64,000 bases of DNA from UMGS1663 sp046964515 (GTDB lineage Bacteria; Bacillota; Clostridia; TANB77; CAG-508), in NCBI GenBank assembly GCA_046964515.1, contig JBKUYM010000002.1, positions 124,001 through 188,000 on the forward strand, given 5' to 3'. Positions 34,297-43,323 of this stretch are shown here, in pieces. How positions within the stretch are numbered: position 1 is the stretch's first letter; the number at the start of each line of letters is the position of its first letter. The translations under genes and the position numbers were made by a program. The notes under the pieces were generated by a model. The model searched no databases, had not been told where the DNA came from, and saw only the letters and a program-made list of their open reading frames with translations.

Positions 34297-35829
34297 ATGG
34301 AAAAAATGAAGGAAAAATTTAAATCGGTACGTGTAAGATTATTCTTTTCTCTATGTATAGTGGTGGTTGTGATTGTTATGTTTTTAATCATAATTAATAA
34401 CGTCGTACTAGAAACGTTTTATTTAGTATCTAAAACGAAAAGTGTAAAAGTAGCTTATGATAAAATTAATGACTATTATAATAATCGACAAAACTATATA
34501 GATATAGAAGATGAATTAAACCGTATTTCATTAAAAAACGATTTTGATATTTTAATACAAAATGATCAAAGTATCTTAATTTTTAGTTCTGATAAAAACT
34601 TTAGTGCAACCATTGATAAAATAAATGAACTTATTCAAAATAGTCAAATCAAAACCAACATGGTAACCAACGATGCTGCTAAAAATGATAGAGTAATTTA
34701 TAAAGAAGGAAATGTAGTGATTCGTAGAATTATAGATGAAAAAAATTCTATGAATTACATCTTTTTATCAGCAACATTAGATAATGGATATCAACTATAT
34801 ATTAGAATTCCAGTAGCTTCTATCCAAGAAAGTGTAAAAATATCTAATAATCTATTAATTTTAATAGGTGGTGTCGCTATTATTATTGCAGGTATTTTAG
34901 CTTCCTTTATTTCTAAGAAATTCACAGAACCAATTTTAGAATTGAATGGAATTGCTAAAAACATGGCTAGGTTAGACTTTAGTAAAAAATACAGAATAAA
35001 AGATACAGATGATGAGATTAACAATTTAGGGAAAAGTATTAACTTAATGTCTGATAAATTAGAAGCGACAATTAAACAACTTAGAAATACCAATATAGAA
35101 TTGGAAAAAGATATAGAAGAAAAATCACAAATAGATGATATGAGAAAACAATTTATATCAGATGTATCTCATGAACTAAAAACACCAATTGCTTTAATAC
35201 AAGGCTATGCGGAAGGCTTAATTGAAAATGTTAATACAGATGAGGAATCAAAAAAGTTCTATGCAGAAGTTATATTAGATGAATCCAACAAAATGGATAG
35301 ATTGGTAAAACAGTTATTGGAATTAATGAAATTAGAGTATGGTAAGCGAGAATTTGATAATGGAAAATTTGATATTGTAGAATTGATTAAAGAGGTTATT
35401 CGAAAATGTAATGTTATGTTAGAAGAAAAGAAAATACAAATTGAATTTCCAAAGCAAGAACCAGTTTATGTTTGGGCAGATGAATTTTATATAGATCAAG
35501 TGGTTACGAATTATTTTACAAATGCTATAAAACATGCAAAAGAAGTAAATAAAGTCAAAAAAATTCAAGTGAAAATTACAACATTATTGGAAAAGCATAA
35601 AGTACGTATTCATATTTTCAATACAGGAGATAGGATTGCAGAAGAAGATTTGGAAAGGATTTGGAAAAGGTTTTACAAAGTAGATAGTTCTAGAAATAGA
35701 GAAAATGGAGGAACAGGAATTGGTCTTGCTTTGGTAAAAGCTATTATGAACAATTATGGAAATGACTTTGGGGCTACTAATAAAGAAGAGGGAGTAGAAT
35801 TTTATTTTGATTTAGATTTACCACAATAA
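34297..35829 (+). CDS. Sensor histidine kinase (HAMP/HisKA/HATPase)
   Basis: 510 aa, directly after the response regulator. The first transmembrane helix is at about 12-35, an extracellular sensor domain of about 150 residues follows, and the second helix is at about 187-208. Then come a HAMP linker, HisKA with phospho-acceptor His292 in FISDVSHELKTPIALIQGYAEGL, and the HATPase domain (N box VVTNYFTNAIKHA, G1 NTGDRIAEEDLERIWKRFYK, G2 GGTGIGLALVKAI). The layout is VanS/PhoR-like. The signal is unknown. The next operon downstream encodes sortase and fibre proteins, a plausible but unproven target. Confidence 0.95.
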   Translation: MEKMKEKFKSVRVRLFFSLCIVVVVIVMFLIIINNVVLETFYLVSKTKSVKVAYDKINDYYNNRQNYIDIEDELNRISLKNDFDILIQNDQSILIFSSDKNFSATIDKINELIQNSQIKTNMVTNDAAKNDRVIYKEGNVVIRRIIDEKNSMNYIFLSATLDNGYQLYIRIPVASIQESVKISNNLLILIGGVAIIIAGILASFISKKFTEPILELNGIAKNMARLDFSKKYRIKDTDDEINNLGKSINLMSDKLEATIKQLRNTNIELEKDIEEKSQIDDMRKQFISDVSHELKTPIALIQGYAEGLIENVNTDEESKKFYAEVILDESNKMDRLVKQLLELMKLEYGKREFDNGKFDIVELIKEVIRKCNVMLEEKKIQIEFPKQEPVYVWADEFYIDQVVTNYFTNAIKHAKEVNKVKKIQVKITTLLEKHKVRIHIFNTGDRIAEEDLERIWKRFYKVDSSRNRENGGTGIGLALVKAIMNNYGNDFGATNKEEGVEFYFDLDLPQ

Positions 35830-35830
35830 T

Positions 35831-35875
35831 AAAAAGAATTGTCAAAAGAGAAAATCTCCTTTGACAATTCTTTTT
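35831..35875 (+). terminator. Terminator after the histidine kinase
   Basis: Stem AAAGAATTGTCAAA / TTTGACAATTCTTT followed by TTCTAC. Confidence 0.85.
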
Positions 35876-36031
35876 CTACGGATTCTTCAATTAGTATTCA
35901 CACAGAAAACATATAGATTGTGTAAAATAAACTTAAGTTAAGAAGAGAGGACGTGATAGATGATATAGTGTATTTTAAACCAAGTAGAAAATAAGAAAAC
36001 GTAATAAAGAGAAAAAAGAGAAAGGAGTTTG

Positions 36032-36115
36032 ATGCCTATTTCGTTTTTTATTAAATAAGTTTGTATCCTAAACAGGTCATAAGGAAATCCAGTACAAATA
36101 GGTACTGGATTTTTT
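36032..36115 (+). promoter_or_regulatory. Leader with 8-codon ORF and intrinsic terminator (possible attenuator)
   Basis: A strong AAAGGAG is followed by the mini-ORF MPISFFIK (36032-36058) and then, 27 nt on, the hairpin AATCCAGTAC / GTACTGGATT with a six-T tail (36086-36115). A short ORF plus terminator ahead of an operon is the layout of translation-coupled attenuation. It could also be the remnant of another gene. The rest of 35876-36287 is AT-rich. Confidence 0.4.
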
Positions 36116-36140
36116 GTAGAAAAAGGTCGATGAAAAATAC

Positions 36141-36169
36141 TTTACAAGTATGGAAAAATATGGTAACAT
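36141..36169 (+). promoter_or_regulatory. Possible promoter for the sortase operon
   Basis: TTTACA, a 17-bp spacer and TAACAT lie after the leader terminator and about 120 nt before the sortase start. Confidence 0.45.
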
Positions 36170-36287
36170 AAAACCAGATTTTAAATTGCAATTTATATCT
36201 ATAAAATTTTATTTTAACTCTTAAGTTACTATCTGTAACAACTTTATTTCCAATATAAGTATATAAAAAAGTAGGTGAAAAATAGGG

Positions 36288-36875
36288 ATGATAGCTTGCC
36301 ATAAGCAAAATGTTTCTTTATATTGTCTATTTTTAACTATCTTTTTATTTTTACTAAGTTGTTTTTTCTTATTTTATTTTCAAGAGGAAGGAAAAGCAAA
36401 CAAACAAGAAGAACAAACAAAGATGGTTTTAACAATGCAGGCAATTTCACAGCAAGAACAACCGGAACAAAGGATGATAGAACCTAATCAAGTGAGTGTT
36501 TGGAAAATTCAAATTCCTAGAATTGGGTTAGAAGCCCCTATTAGAGAAACCACCACTCCTCAAACTATGAAAAAAGCAGTTGGTCATTTTGAAACTTCTA
36601 GTAAATGGGATGGAAATGTATGTTTAGCAGCTCATAATAGAGGGAATGGATATGGCTTCTTTCAGGAAATCAGTTTATTACAAAAAGGGGATAGAATTTT
36701 TTACCAAACAGAAAAAGGAAGAAGAACTTATGAAGTAAGCCTAAAACAGCAAATACAAAAGACAAATTGGTACTATTTACAAGATACCAAACAAAATCAG
36801 TTGACATTAATTACTTGTCTAAAAAATGAACCGAATAAAAGAATTTGCATACAAGCAAAACAAGTAAATGGATAG
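36288..36875 (+). CDS. Sortase (class D-like transpeptidase)
   Basis: 195 aa with an N-terminal membrane anchor (about 9-32) and a catalytic domain outside. The triad residues are His116 in LAAHNRG, Cys177 in LTLITCLKN and Arg185 in NKRICIQA. The domain start WKIQIPRIGLEAPI is typical of class D/E-type sortases. Sortases cut LPxTG-like signals and attach proteins to the wall or to pilins. No LPxTG signal is seen in the neighbouring proteins, so its substrate may be encoded elsewhere or use a variant signal. First gene of a five-gene run with TasA-like proteins and a SipW-type signal peptidase. Confidence 0.9.
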   Translation: MIACHKQNVSLYCLFLTIFLFLLSCFFLFYFQEEGKANKQEEQTKMVLTMQAISQQEQPEQRMIEPNQVSVWKIQIPRIGLEAPIRETTTPQTMKKAVGHFETSSKWDGNVCLAAHNRGNGYGFFQEISLLQKGDRIFYQTEKGRRTYEVSLKQQIQKTNWYYLQDTKQNQLTLITCLKNEPNKRICIQAKQVNG

Positions 36876-36886
36876 AAAGGAGAGGT

Positions 36887-37486
36887 ATGAAAACAACTAA
36901 AAAAGTAAGAAAAATTATCTTATATGGAATGGGTATTTTGTTATTTTTATTTTGTATAGTCGGAGGAAAAAGTTTTTCTAAATATATTATGCAAGTACAA
37001 GGAAGAGGCATTATACAAGTGGCTAATTGGAACTTTTTAGTAAATGGGCAAAGTGAACAAATTACGAATATTTCTTTAGCACAAAATTGTAACCTAGATA
37101 CTTTAAAAGAGAATTGTATTGCACCAGGAACTGCAGGTTCTTTTCAAATTGTGATTAATGCAGAAGGTTGTCAAACGGGAGTAGACTATCACGTGAAATT
37201 TGAAAATGAATCTGGAAAGCCGACCAATCTAAAATTTTCGTATGAAGGAGAAATATTTCCCTCTTTACAAGCCTTGGAAAATAAATTAGAGGGAGAAATA
37301 GTAGCTAGTGCAGAAAGTAAAACAGTAGTATTAGATATTCAATGGTTTTGGAATTATGAAACAGGAAATACAAAAGAAGAGATAAAAAAGAATGATGAGA
37401 TAGATACAAAAGAAGCAAAACAAATACGTAATTATACTTTTGATGTAGTTGTAACTGGAATACAACAAGAACCAATAGCCATATAG
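36887..37486 (+). CDS. TasA/camelysin-like secreted fibre protein
   Basis: 199 aa from the ATG at 36887 with AAGGAGAGG just upstream; a longer frame overlapping the sortase gene is rejected. Residues 8-30 form a signal helix (IILYGMGILLFLFCIVGG) followed by SFSKYIMQVQGRGIIQVANWNF, the usual post-signal context of TasA/CalY proteins (aromatic-x-Y...A-WNF). The rest is a beta-rich domain with APGTAGSFQIVINAEG, typical of the TasA jelly-roll, which has an extended C-terminus. TasA-type proteins form biofilm fibres and are cleaved by SipW, which is encoded here 38 nt downstream. Function by homology; fibre formation not shown. Confidence 0.78.
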   Translation: MKTTKKVRKIILYGMGILLFLFCIVGGKSFSKYIMQVQGRGIIQVANWNFLVNGQSEQITNISLAQNCNLDTLKENCIAPGTAGSFQIVINAEGCQTGVDYHVKFENESGKPTNLKFSYEGEIFPSLQALENKLEGEIVASAESKTVVLDIQWFWNYETGNTKEEIKKNDEIDTKEAKQIRNYTFDVVVTGIQQEPIAI

Positions 37487-37524
37487 GTAAATGGATAGGA
37501 TGGGAGAGAAGATAAGTAAAAAAT

Positions 37525-37962
37525 ATGAAAAAGAAAAGCTATTTAAAAGGTATAAGTGTTTTATGTATTTTAGTAATTCTATATAGTTCTATCACTTCAG
37601 ATTCTCTCTTAAATCCCTATAGTGATTTTCATATTTTATATATACAATCTGGGAGTATGGAACCGGCTATTATGGCAGGGGAGGCAGTCATTATCCAAAA
37701 ACAAAAATCATATGAACAAGGGGAAATCATTAGCTATATGGTGGAAAATCGATATTTAGTAACCCATCGTATACAAGAAAAGAAAGAAGATAGGTATATA
37801 ACAAAAGGAGACCGTAATAATCAAATAGATGAAACTGTTGTAAAAATAGAAAATATACAGGGAAAAGTTATTTTTCATGCATCATGGTTAGGTATATTAT
37901 TTCGATATAGATGGTGGATTGGAATCCTTTTTTGGATGGTATTCATTTGTTTATGTAGATGA
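37525..37962 (+). CDS. SipW-type (ER-like) signal peptidase I
   Basis: 145 aa. An N-terminal membrane helix (about 8-25) precedes SGSMEPAI with catalytic Ser44. The second motif has His81 in LVTHRI instead of the bacterial Lys, and KGDRNN (94-99) provides the conserved Asp. This Ser/His/Asp set defines ER-type S26B signal peptidases such as B. subtilis SipW. A C-terminal hydrophobic segment (about 125-143) is present. SipW processes TasA-family precursors; two such proteins flank it here, which explains its presence. No ribosome binding site stronger than GGGAGAGAAG is seen. Confidence 0.92.
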   Translation: MKKKSYLKGISVLCILVILYSSITSDSLLNPYSDFHILYIQSGSMEPAIMAGEAVIIQKQKSYEQGEIISYMVENRYLVTHRIQEKKEDRYITKGDRNNQIDETVVKIENIQGKVIFHASWLGILFRYRWWIGILFWMVFICLCR

Positions 37963-38011
37963 AGTATTTTAAAACAATGAAAAAGGAACATGGGTAAGAA
38001 AGGAAGGTGTT

Positions 38012-38515
38012 ATGTTAGGGAAGAATGGAAAAATAGATAAAAGAAAGAAAATCAGTTTTTGGTTAATTGTATTAATAATATTAGGCCTGTTTTCCTACAG
38101 TTTTGCACGTTATAGGTCGTCAATAAAAGGTTCTTCTCTTATAGAAATTGCCAAACCCATTATGGAAGTAAGAGGAGAGCAAAGTATGATAATAAGTGCC
38201 TTGCAACCTAAAAATGTCTATTATTTTTCTATTAGAAACTATAATGAACAGGGAAGTATAAATGAAGCACAAATGGAGTATCAAATAGAAATAATAAGTA
38301 CACTAAAAGAGGGTGTGCAGATGCAGTTATATGAGCAAGATAAAGAAATTCCATTAGAGGATAATAAAACAACCACATTATCACTCGGCAAGGAGGAAAA
38401 GGAAGAGAAAAAGTATGCCTTACATATTCAATATCAAGTAGAAAAAAATTTAAAACAAACAGAGGAGGAAGCGGTGATAGAAATAAAAATACATTCTATT
38501 CAAAAGAAAATGTAA
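38012..38515 (+). CDS. Small camelysin/TasA-like exported protein
   Basis: 167 aa, after AGAAAGGAAGGTGTT. The signal helix FWLIVLIILGLFSYSFARYRSS is followed by GSSLIEIAKPIMEV, parallel to the SY..YA.Y....G...E.A.W pattern of CalY/TasA N-termini. The remainder is a single beta-sandwich-sized domain (about 120 aa) with Glu/Lys-rich loops. A likely SipW substrate. It may be a minor fibre subunit or anchor, as TapA is for TasA, but the sequence is too short and diverged to claim orthology. It is 9 nt before the next gene. Confidence 0.65.
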   Translation: MLGKNGKIDKRKKISFWLIVLIILGLFSYSFARYRSSIKGSSLIEIAKPIMEVRGEQSMIISALQPKNVYYFSIRNYNEQGSINEAQMEYQIEIISTLKEGVQMQLYEQDKEIPLEDNKTTTLSLGKEEKEEKKYALHIQYQVEKNLKQTEEEAVIEIKIHSIQKKM

Positions 38516-38524
38516 GGAGGGTAT

Positions 38525-40084
38525 ATGACAAAGAAAATAAGACGAAGTATTTTCTTAATGACTATTTTCATACTGTTTATTAGTTGGGAGGTGGTAAGTC
38601 TAGGAAAATATGATATAGAAACCTATTTGTTGGCTGGAAAAATATTCGTAGATAGACAAGCACCAAAAATTAATGTTTTATATTCTACAAAAGAATGGAC
38701 TGCAGAACCGATTGTTGTAACTTTAGAAATAGATGAAGTCGTAAAACCGATTGTAGGATGGCAATATGTACAAGAAGAAAATAAAATGTATAAAACTTAT
38801 ACAGAGAATATACAAGAACGATTAGATGTGGAGGATTTATCAGGAAATATAACGACTATAGAGATAAAAATAGAAAACATTTTACAAGAAGGTCCTAGTA
38901 TAGAAGTGTGCAAGATAGAAAATACGAATCCATATCCATTATATGCCAATCAAAAAGCAGAAATTACAACAATACTTTCTATTCATACGATAAAAAATAT
39001 ACAAAAAGAAATTAGTCCAAAAGATATACAAGTACAAATAGGAGATAAGGTTAGCAAAACAGCAAAAATAGAAGTGGAAAGTAAAGATAATAGCTGTCAA
39101 ATACATATTAAAAATATACAAGAAGAAGGCAATTTACAAATTTTTATTCCAAAAGGAAGTTTAATTGATGAACAAGGATTGGAAAGTGAGCAATGTTTTA
39201 TCGATACAAAGATGATTATAGATAATACTTCTCCGATAGTTACTACTAAGCAAGAAGTAATAGAAGAGGGAATTGTAAAAATGGAGTTATTAATCAATGA
39301 AACTATAAGAGACATAGAAGGTTGGGAAAAACAAAACGATAGGTATTATAAATTATTTCAAAGTAATGTTTCTTATATATTACCAGTTACGGATTTAGCA
39401 GGAAACGAAAGTAAGGTGAAAATAGAAGTTAATCAAGCCAGTCATATGCAATTAAGATATGCTTCCCATAATTCCGAAATAGGTTGGACATTTGGATATG
39501 GGAATTATGATATTGCAGGTTTGGAGGCGATAAAAACCAATCCTAAATATAAAACAGAATGTATAGCCTTTGGTATTTCAGGACAAGTAGAAGCGGATTT
39601 TCTACAAGGAAGAGCTTATGTACATACTTATTGGGGAGAAGGTAGTGTTGCTAGATGTACTGATACAAAATTACTATATCATCACGGATATAATCCTAAT
39701 GCAGAAGCTTGGAATTCTATGGTATCTGCCACTTGTAATCTAAAAGACAAAAGATCATATTTTACGCTTGGTGGTGCAGGTATAAATTGGGTAAATAATA
39801 CAGATATAGATGGAAAAAATCCAATTCCTAGTTCTACTAAAAATGCTTATTTATTTGGTGTGTCTGGTATACAACTACAATTGAAGGATACAAGTGCATA
39901 TAGTGTTGTATATCAAATTTATGTAGAAGAAAAAGGTTGGTTATTACCTAAGAAGAACGGAGAACTCATAATGTATCAAAAGGATAAACCAATGTCTGCT
40001 ATTAGAGCTGCTTTAATACCGAATTCGGAAGTGGAATATTTATTAAACACATGGGAAAAAGATACTGCAAATAAAGTAAAATAA
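38525..40084 (+). CDS. Secreted multidomain surface protein with Ig-like domains
   Basis: 519 aa, with AAGGAGGGTAT before ATG. The signal helix (about 6-25) is followed by DRQAPKINVLYSTKEWTAEPIVVTLEID, the start of a bacterial Ig-like domain, and a second similar unit (IDNTSPIVTTKQEVIEEGIVKMELLIN) near residue 235. The C-terminal 200 residues contain IGWTFGYG and EEKGWLLPKKNGE stretches that faintly recall clostridial hydrophobic (ChW) repeats. There is no LPxTG or membrane tail. As last gene of the sortase/SipW/TasA-like operon it may be a fibre-associated adhesin. This is inference from context. Confidence 0.65.
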   Translation: MTKKIRRSIFLMTIFILFISWEVVSLGKYDIETYLLAGKIFVDRQAPKINVLYSTKEWTAEPIVVTLEIDEVVKPIVGWQYVQEENKMYKTYTENIQERLDVEDLSGNITTIEIKIENILQEGPSIEVCKIENTNPYPLYANQKAEITTILSIHTIKNIQKEISPKDIQVQIGDKVSKTAKIEVESKDNSCQIHIKNIQEEGNLQIFIPKGSLIDEQGLESEQCFIDTKMIIDNTSPIVTTKQEVIEEGIVKMELLINETIRDIEGWEKQNDRYYKLFQSNVSYILPVTDLAGNESKVKIEVNQASHMQLRYASHNSEIGWTFGYGNYDIAGLEAIKTNPKYKTECIAFGISGQVEADFLQGRAYVHTYWGEGSVARCTDTKLLYHHGYNPNAEAWNSMVSATCNLKDKRSYFTLGGAGINWVNNTDIDGKNPIPSSTKNAYLFGVSGIQLQLKDTSAYSVVYQIYVEEKGWLLPKKNGELIMYQKDKPMSAIRAALIPNSEVEYLLNTWEKDTANKVK

Positions 40085-40087
40085 GAA

Positions 40088-40116
40088 TTGACAGTTATAC
40101 GCTTTAAAGATATAAT
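40088..40116 (+). promoter_or_regulatory. Sigma-A promoter of the CorC-type gene
   Basis: TTGACA, exactly 17 bp and TATAAT; begins 4 nt after the preceding stop codon. Confidence 0.8.
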
Positions 40117-40174
40117 AAAAATGAAAAAAATGGATATAAATATACTAGATAACCAGAGAGGAAATGTGTAAAAA

Positions 40175-41503
40175 ATGTTTATGCAGTTAATTTTTTTAGG
40201 GATTCTTATTTTATTAAATGCTTATTTTGCAGCAACAGAGATTGCTTTTATTTCTTTGAATGATGCTAAAATTGAAAAACAAGCTAAAGAAGGTAATAAA
40301 AAGGCAAAACAAATTGAGAAAATGTTAAAAAATCCAAGTAAATTTTTAGCAACTATTCAAATTGGTATTACACTGGCAGGATTTTTGTCAAGTGCTTTTG
40401 CTTCAGATGCTTTTGCCGACATCTTAGCACCAGCATTACATCAGATTTTTCCAGTGGTTAGTGTTAGCATTTTTAGAAGTGTTTCTATTATTTTAATTAC
40501 CCTGATTTTATCTTTCTTTACATTGGTGTTTGGAGAATTAGTACCCAAAAGAATCGCTATGAAATATTATGAAAAAATTTCTTTTGCTACCATAGGGATT
40601 ATTAAGATTATATCTATTTTAACAGCTCCATTTGTAAAAATATTAACAGTCTCTACTAATTTAATTTCTAAGTTATTTGGTATTTCAGAAAATGAAGAAG
40701 AAATCGTGACAGAAGAAGAAATTAAAATGATGATTGATGAAGGAGAAGAAAAGGGAACTATCGATCAAGAAGAAAAAGAAATGATTCATAATATTTTTGA
40801 ATTTGATGATATTACTGCTTCAGAAGTTATGACCCATAGAACAGATGTATTTGCTATTGATATTCAAGAGAATATAGAAGATATTATTCAAGAATTAGAT
40901 GATTTAAAGTATAGTAGAATTCCTGTTTATGAAGAAACCATTGATGATATACGAGGTATTTTGTTTATTAAAGATTTACTAAAATACTGGAAAAAACAAT
41001 CTAAAATTAAAATCGCTGACCTTATGAGAGAAGCTTATTTTGTTTCAGAATCCAAACCGATTAATGAACTATTTCGTGATTTACAAAAAAGTAAAAAACA
41101 AATGGCTATTGTATTAGATGAATATGGTGGTACTGCGGGTGTGGTTACTATGGAAGACATATTAGAAGAAATCGTAGGAAATATATTTGATGAGTATGAT
41201 GAAGCAGAAGAAGAGTATAAGAAGATAGACGATTCTACATTCTTAATTAGTGGTAGTGTTTCTATATATGAATTAAAGAAAATTTTAGGTATCGAAATTC
41301 CAGAAGGTGATTATGAAACTTTATCAGGCTATTTATTAGAGGTATTAGGAAGAATTCCACAAGATGGAGAACGACCAGAAATAGAAACTGATAAAGTAAA
41401 TTATAAAATAGAAACGTATGAAGATAGAAGAATTTTATGGGTAAAGGCTTGTAAAAATGAAACGATGACTGCAGAAGAAAAAGTAGATAAAACGAAGGAA
41501 TAA
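40175..41503 (+). CDS. CNNM/CorC-type membrane protein (DUF21-CBS-CorC_HlyC)
   Basis: 442 aa. An N-terminal DUF21 domain of three to four helices (1-180) is followed by VTEEEIKMMIDEGEEKGTIDQEEKEMI, two CBS domains (about 205-325) with VMTHRTDVFAID and YGGTAGVVTMEDILEEIVGNI, and a CorC_HlyC domain (about 340-430) with GDYETLSGYLLEVLGRIP. This is the standard architecture of the family linked to Mg2+ transport and formerly called hemolysin C. Its role in Mg2+ homeostasis is known for homologues. It is followed 21 nt later by the WG-repeat gene. Confidence 0.93.
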   Translation: MFMQLIFLGILILLNAYFAATEIAFISLNDAKIEKQAKEGNKKAKQIEKMLKNPSKFLATIQIGITLAGFLSSAFASDAFADILAPALHQIFPVVSVSIFRSVSIILITLILSFFTLVFGELVPKRIAMKYYEKISFATIGIIKIISILTAPFVKILTVSTNLISKLFGISENEEEIVTEEEIKMMIDEGEEKGTIDQEEKEMIHNIFEFDDITASEVMTHRTDVFAIDIQENIEDIIQELDDLKYSRIPVYEETIDDIRGILFIKDLLKYWKKQSKIKIADLMREAYFVSESKPINELFRDLQKSKKQMAIVLDEYGGTAGVVTMEDILEEIVGNIFDEYDEAEEEYKKIDDSTFLISGSVSIYELKKILGIEIPEGDYETLSGYLLEVLGRIPQDGERPEIETDKVNYKIETYEDRRILWVKACKNETMTAEEKVDKTKE

Positions 41504-41524
41504 AAAAGAAAGGTTTGAAGAAGC

Positions 41525-43306
41525 ATGAAAAAAGAATCTGAAAAAATAGTCGTAAAAGAAAATCAAAAAAGAAAATGGATTTTAGTAGCAACAGTTTGCA
41601 TTTTACTGCTAGCTATTATAATAGGAATTATGATTATCCATGACCAAGATGTTAGTTATACAATTGAGGAAATAGGTGAGTATCAATACTTCAAACTTTA
41701 TGAAAATGGAAAATATGGTGTTATTGATAAAGAAGGAAAAATCGTTATAGAACCTAATTATGATATGGTTCAAATTCCAAATCCATCTAAAGCTATATTT
41801 ATATGTGCGGATAGCTATGACCAAGAGACAGGAGAATATAAAACAAAGGTATATAACGAAAAAACAGAAGAATTATTTTCAAAATATGAACAAGTAAAAG
41901 CACTTGCCTTTAAAGAAGCAACCACAGAGGTACCTTTTGAAAAAAGTGTACTAGCTTATCGTAAAGATGGAAAGTATGGCATCCTAGATTTTAGTGGAAA
42001 AGAAATTACAAAAGCTATTTATGATTCCATAGAAAGTCTTTTATATAAAGAAGGCTGCTTAGTAGTTAGTCAAAATGGGAAATATGGTATTATAAATATA
42101 AAAGGAAAACAAATTATAAAACCAGAATATGATACAATAACTGCAGATGGATATTATCATGATACCACAAAATATCAGGCAGCAGGATTTATTGTGGGAA
42201 ATAAAACGCAAGAAGGTTATCGCTATGGTTATATGAATTATAAAGGAGAAAAATTATTAGATACTACTTATAATGAAGTAGATAGAGTTACAGAATTAAT
42301 GGATGATAAAAATGTATATCTTGTAGCTTTTCAAAAAGGACAAGCTGCTATTTTAAAGAATAAAGCATATATTATCAAACATGAATATGAAGATATAGAA
42401 TATAATCGATTAAATCAGTTATTTATTGTACAAAAAGCAGGTAAGCAAGGCATTGTGGATTTGGAAGGAAATAGTATTTTAAAACCAGAGTATGATAATG
42501 TTTTAATAGCAGGAGATGAAATTCAAGCACAAAAAGATGGAAATACAAAGGTATTTGATAAAAAGGGTGAACCAAAGAATAAGGAATCAGAAATAGCCTA
42601 TGTTCCTGTAGCAGAAGGTAAATATTATATTACCATGACAAAAGATAACCAGTATGGAATTGTGGATAAGGATAAAAAAAGTAGGATAGCTACGGAATAT
42701 GCTTATGTAGAATATGCTTTTGAAGATTATTTTATTGTAACAAGAGAGGGAAAAATAGGAATTGTAGATGCCACTACAGGGGAGAATAAAGTACCATTTA
42801 TTTATCAGGTTATTCAGAAAATAGAAGGCAGTTTTGTCTTACAAGCGATTAATACCCAGACAAATACAACAGAGTTTTATAATAAAGAAATGAAAAAGAC
42901 AGCTTCTGTAGAAAATGCAACGATTTTTGCACAAGGTACGTATATAAAAGTATTATCGGATAAACAGAGAATATATCTTGATTTAAATGGCAATATAGTA
43001 GAAAATACACAATTATTTGCACAAAATGCTCTGTTTGCTAAAAAACAAAATGACAAATGGGGATTTATAGATAAGTCTGGTAATCAAAAAGTAGAGGCTA
43101 TTTATGATATGGTAACAGAATTAAATCGTTATGGGTTTGCAGGGATTCAATTAAATGGCAAATGGGGTGTAATAGATGCAAAGGGAAATATACTAGTGCA
43201 ACCAATTTATGAAATAGAATGGCAAGAACCAGAATTTATAGGTAAGTATTGTAAATTGAATTTTGGATATGGATTAGAATATTATACAGATGAATTGGCA
43301 TTGTAA
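41525..43306 (+). CDS. Membrane-anchored WG-repeat protein
   Basis: 593 aa with one N-terminal helix (about 18-40) and a large extracytoplasmic domain built of about ten WG-like repeats, for example YGVIDKEGKIVIEPNYD, YGILDFSGKEITKAIYD, YGIINIKGKQIIKPEYD, QGIVDLEGNSILKPEYD, WGFIDKSGNQKVEAIYD and WGVIDAKGNILVQPIYE. WG repeats form beta-rich scaffolds of unknown binding function, common in Clostridia and Bacteroidetes. There are no catalytic motifs. It lies between the CorC-type gene and the PLP enzyme gene, with 17-21 nt gaps, implying one operon. Confidence 0.88.
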   Translation: MKKESEKIVVKENQKRKWILVATVCILLLAIIIGIMIIHDQDVSYTIEEIGEYQYFKLYENGKYGVIDKEGKIVIEPNYDMVQIPNPSKAIFICADSYDQETGEYKTKVYNEKTEELFSKYEQVKALAFKEATTEVPFEKSVLAYRKDGKYGILDFSGKEITKAIYDSIESLLYKEGCLVVSQNGKYGIINIKGKQIIKPEYDTITADGYYHDTTKYQAAGFIVGNKTQEGYRYGYMNYKGEKLLDTTYNEVDRVTELMDDKNVYLVAFQKGQAAILKNKAYIIKHEYEDIEYNRLNQLFIVQKAGKQGIVDLEGNSILKPEYDNVLIAGDEIQAQKDGNTKVFDKKGEPKNKESEIAYVPVAEGKYYITMTKDNQYGIVDKDKKSRIATEYAYVEYAFEDYFIVTREGKIGIVDATTGENKVPFIYQVIQKIEGSFVLQAINTQTNTTEFYNKEMKKTASVENATIFAQGTYIKVLSDKQRIYLDLNGNIVENTQLFAQNALFAKKQNDKWGFIDKSGNQKVEAIYDMVTELNRYGFAGIQLNGKWGVIDAKGNILVQPIYEIEWQEPEFIGKYCKLNFGYGLEYYTDELAL

Positions 43307-43323
43307 AAGAAAGGAACCTAAAA

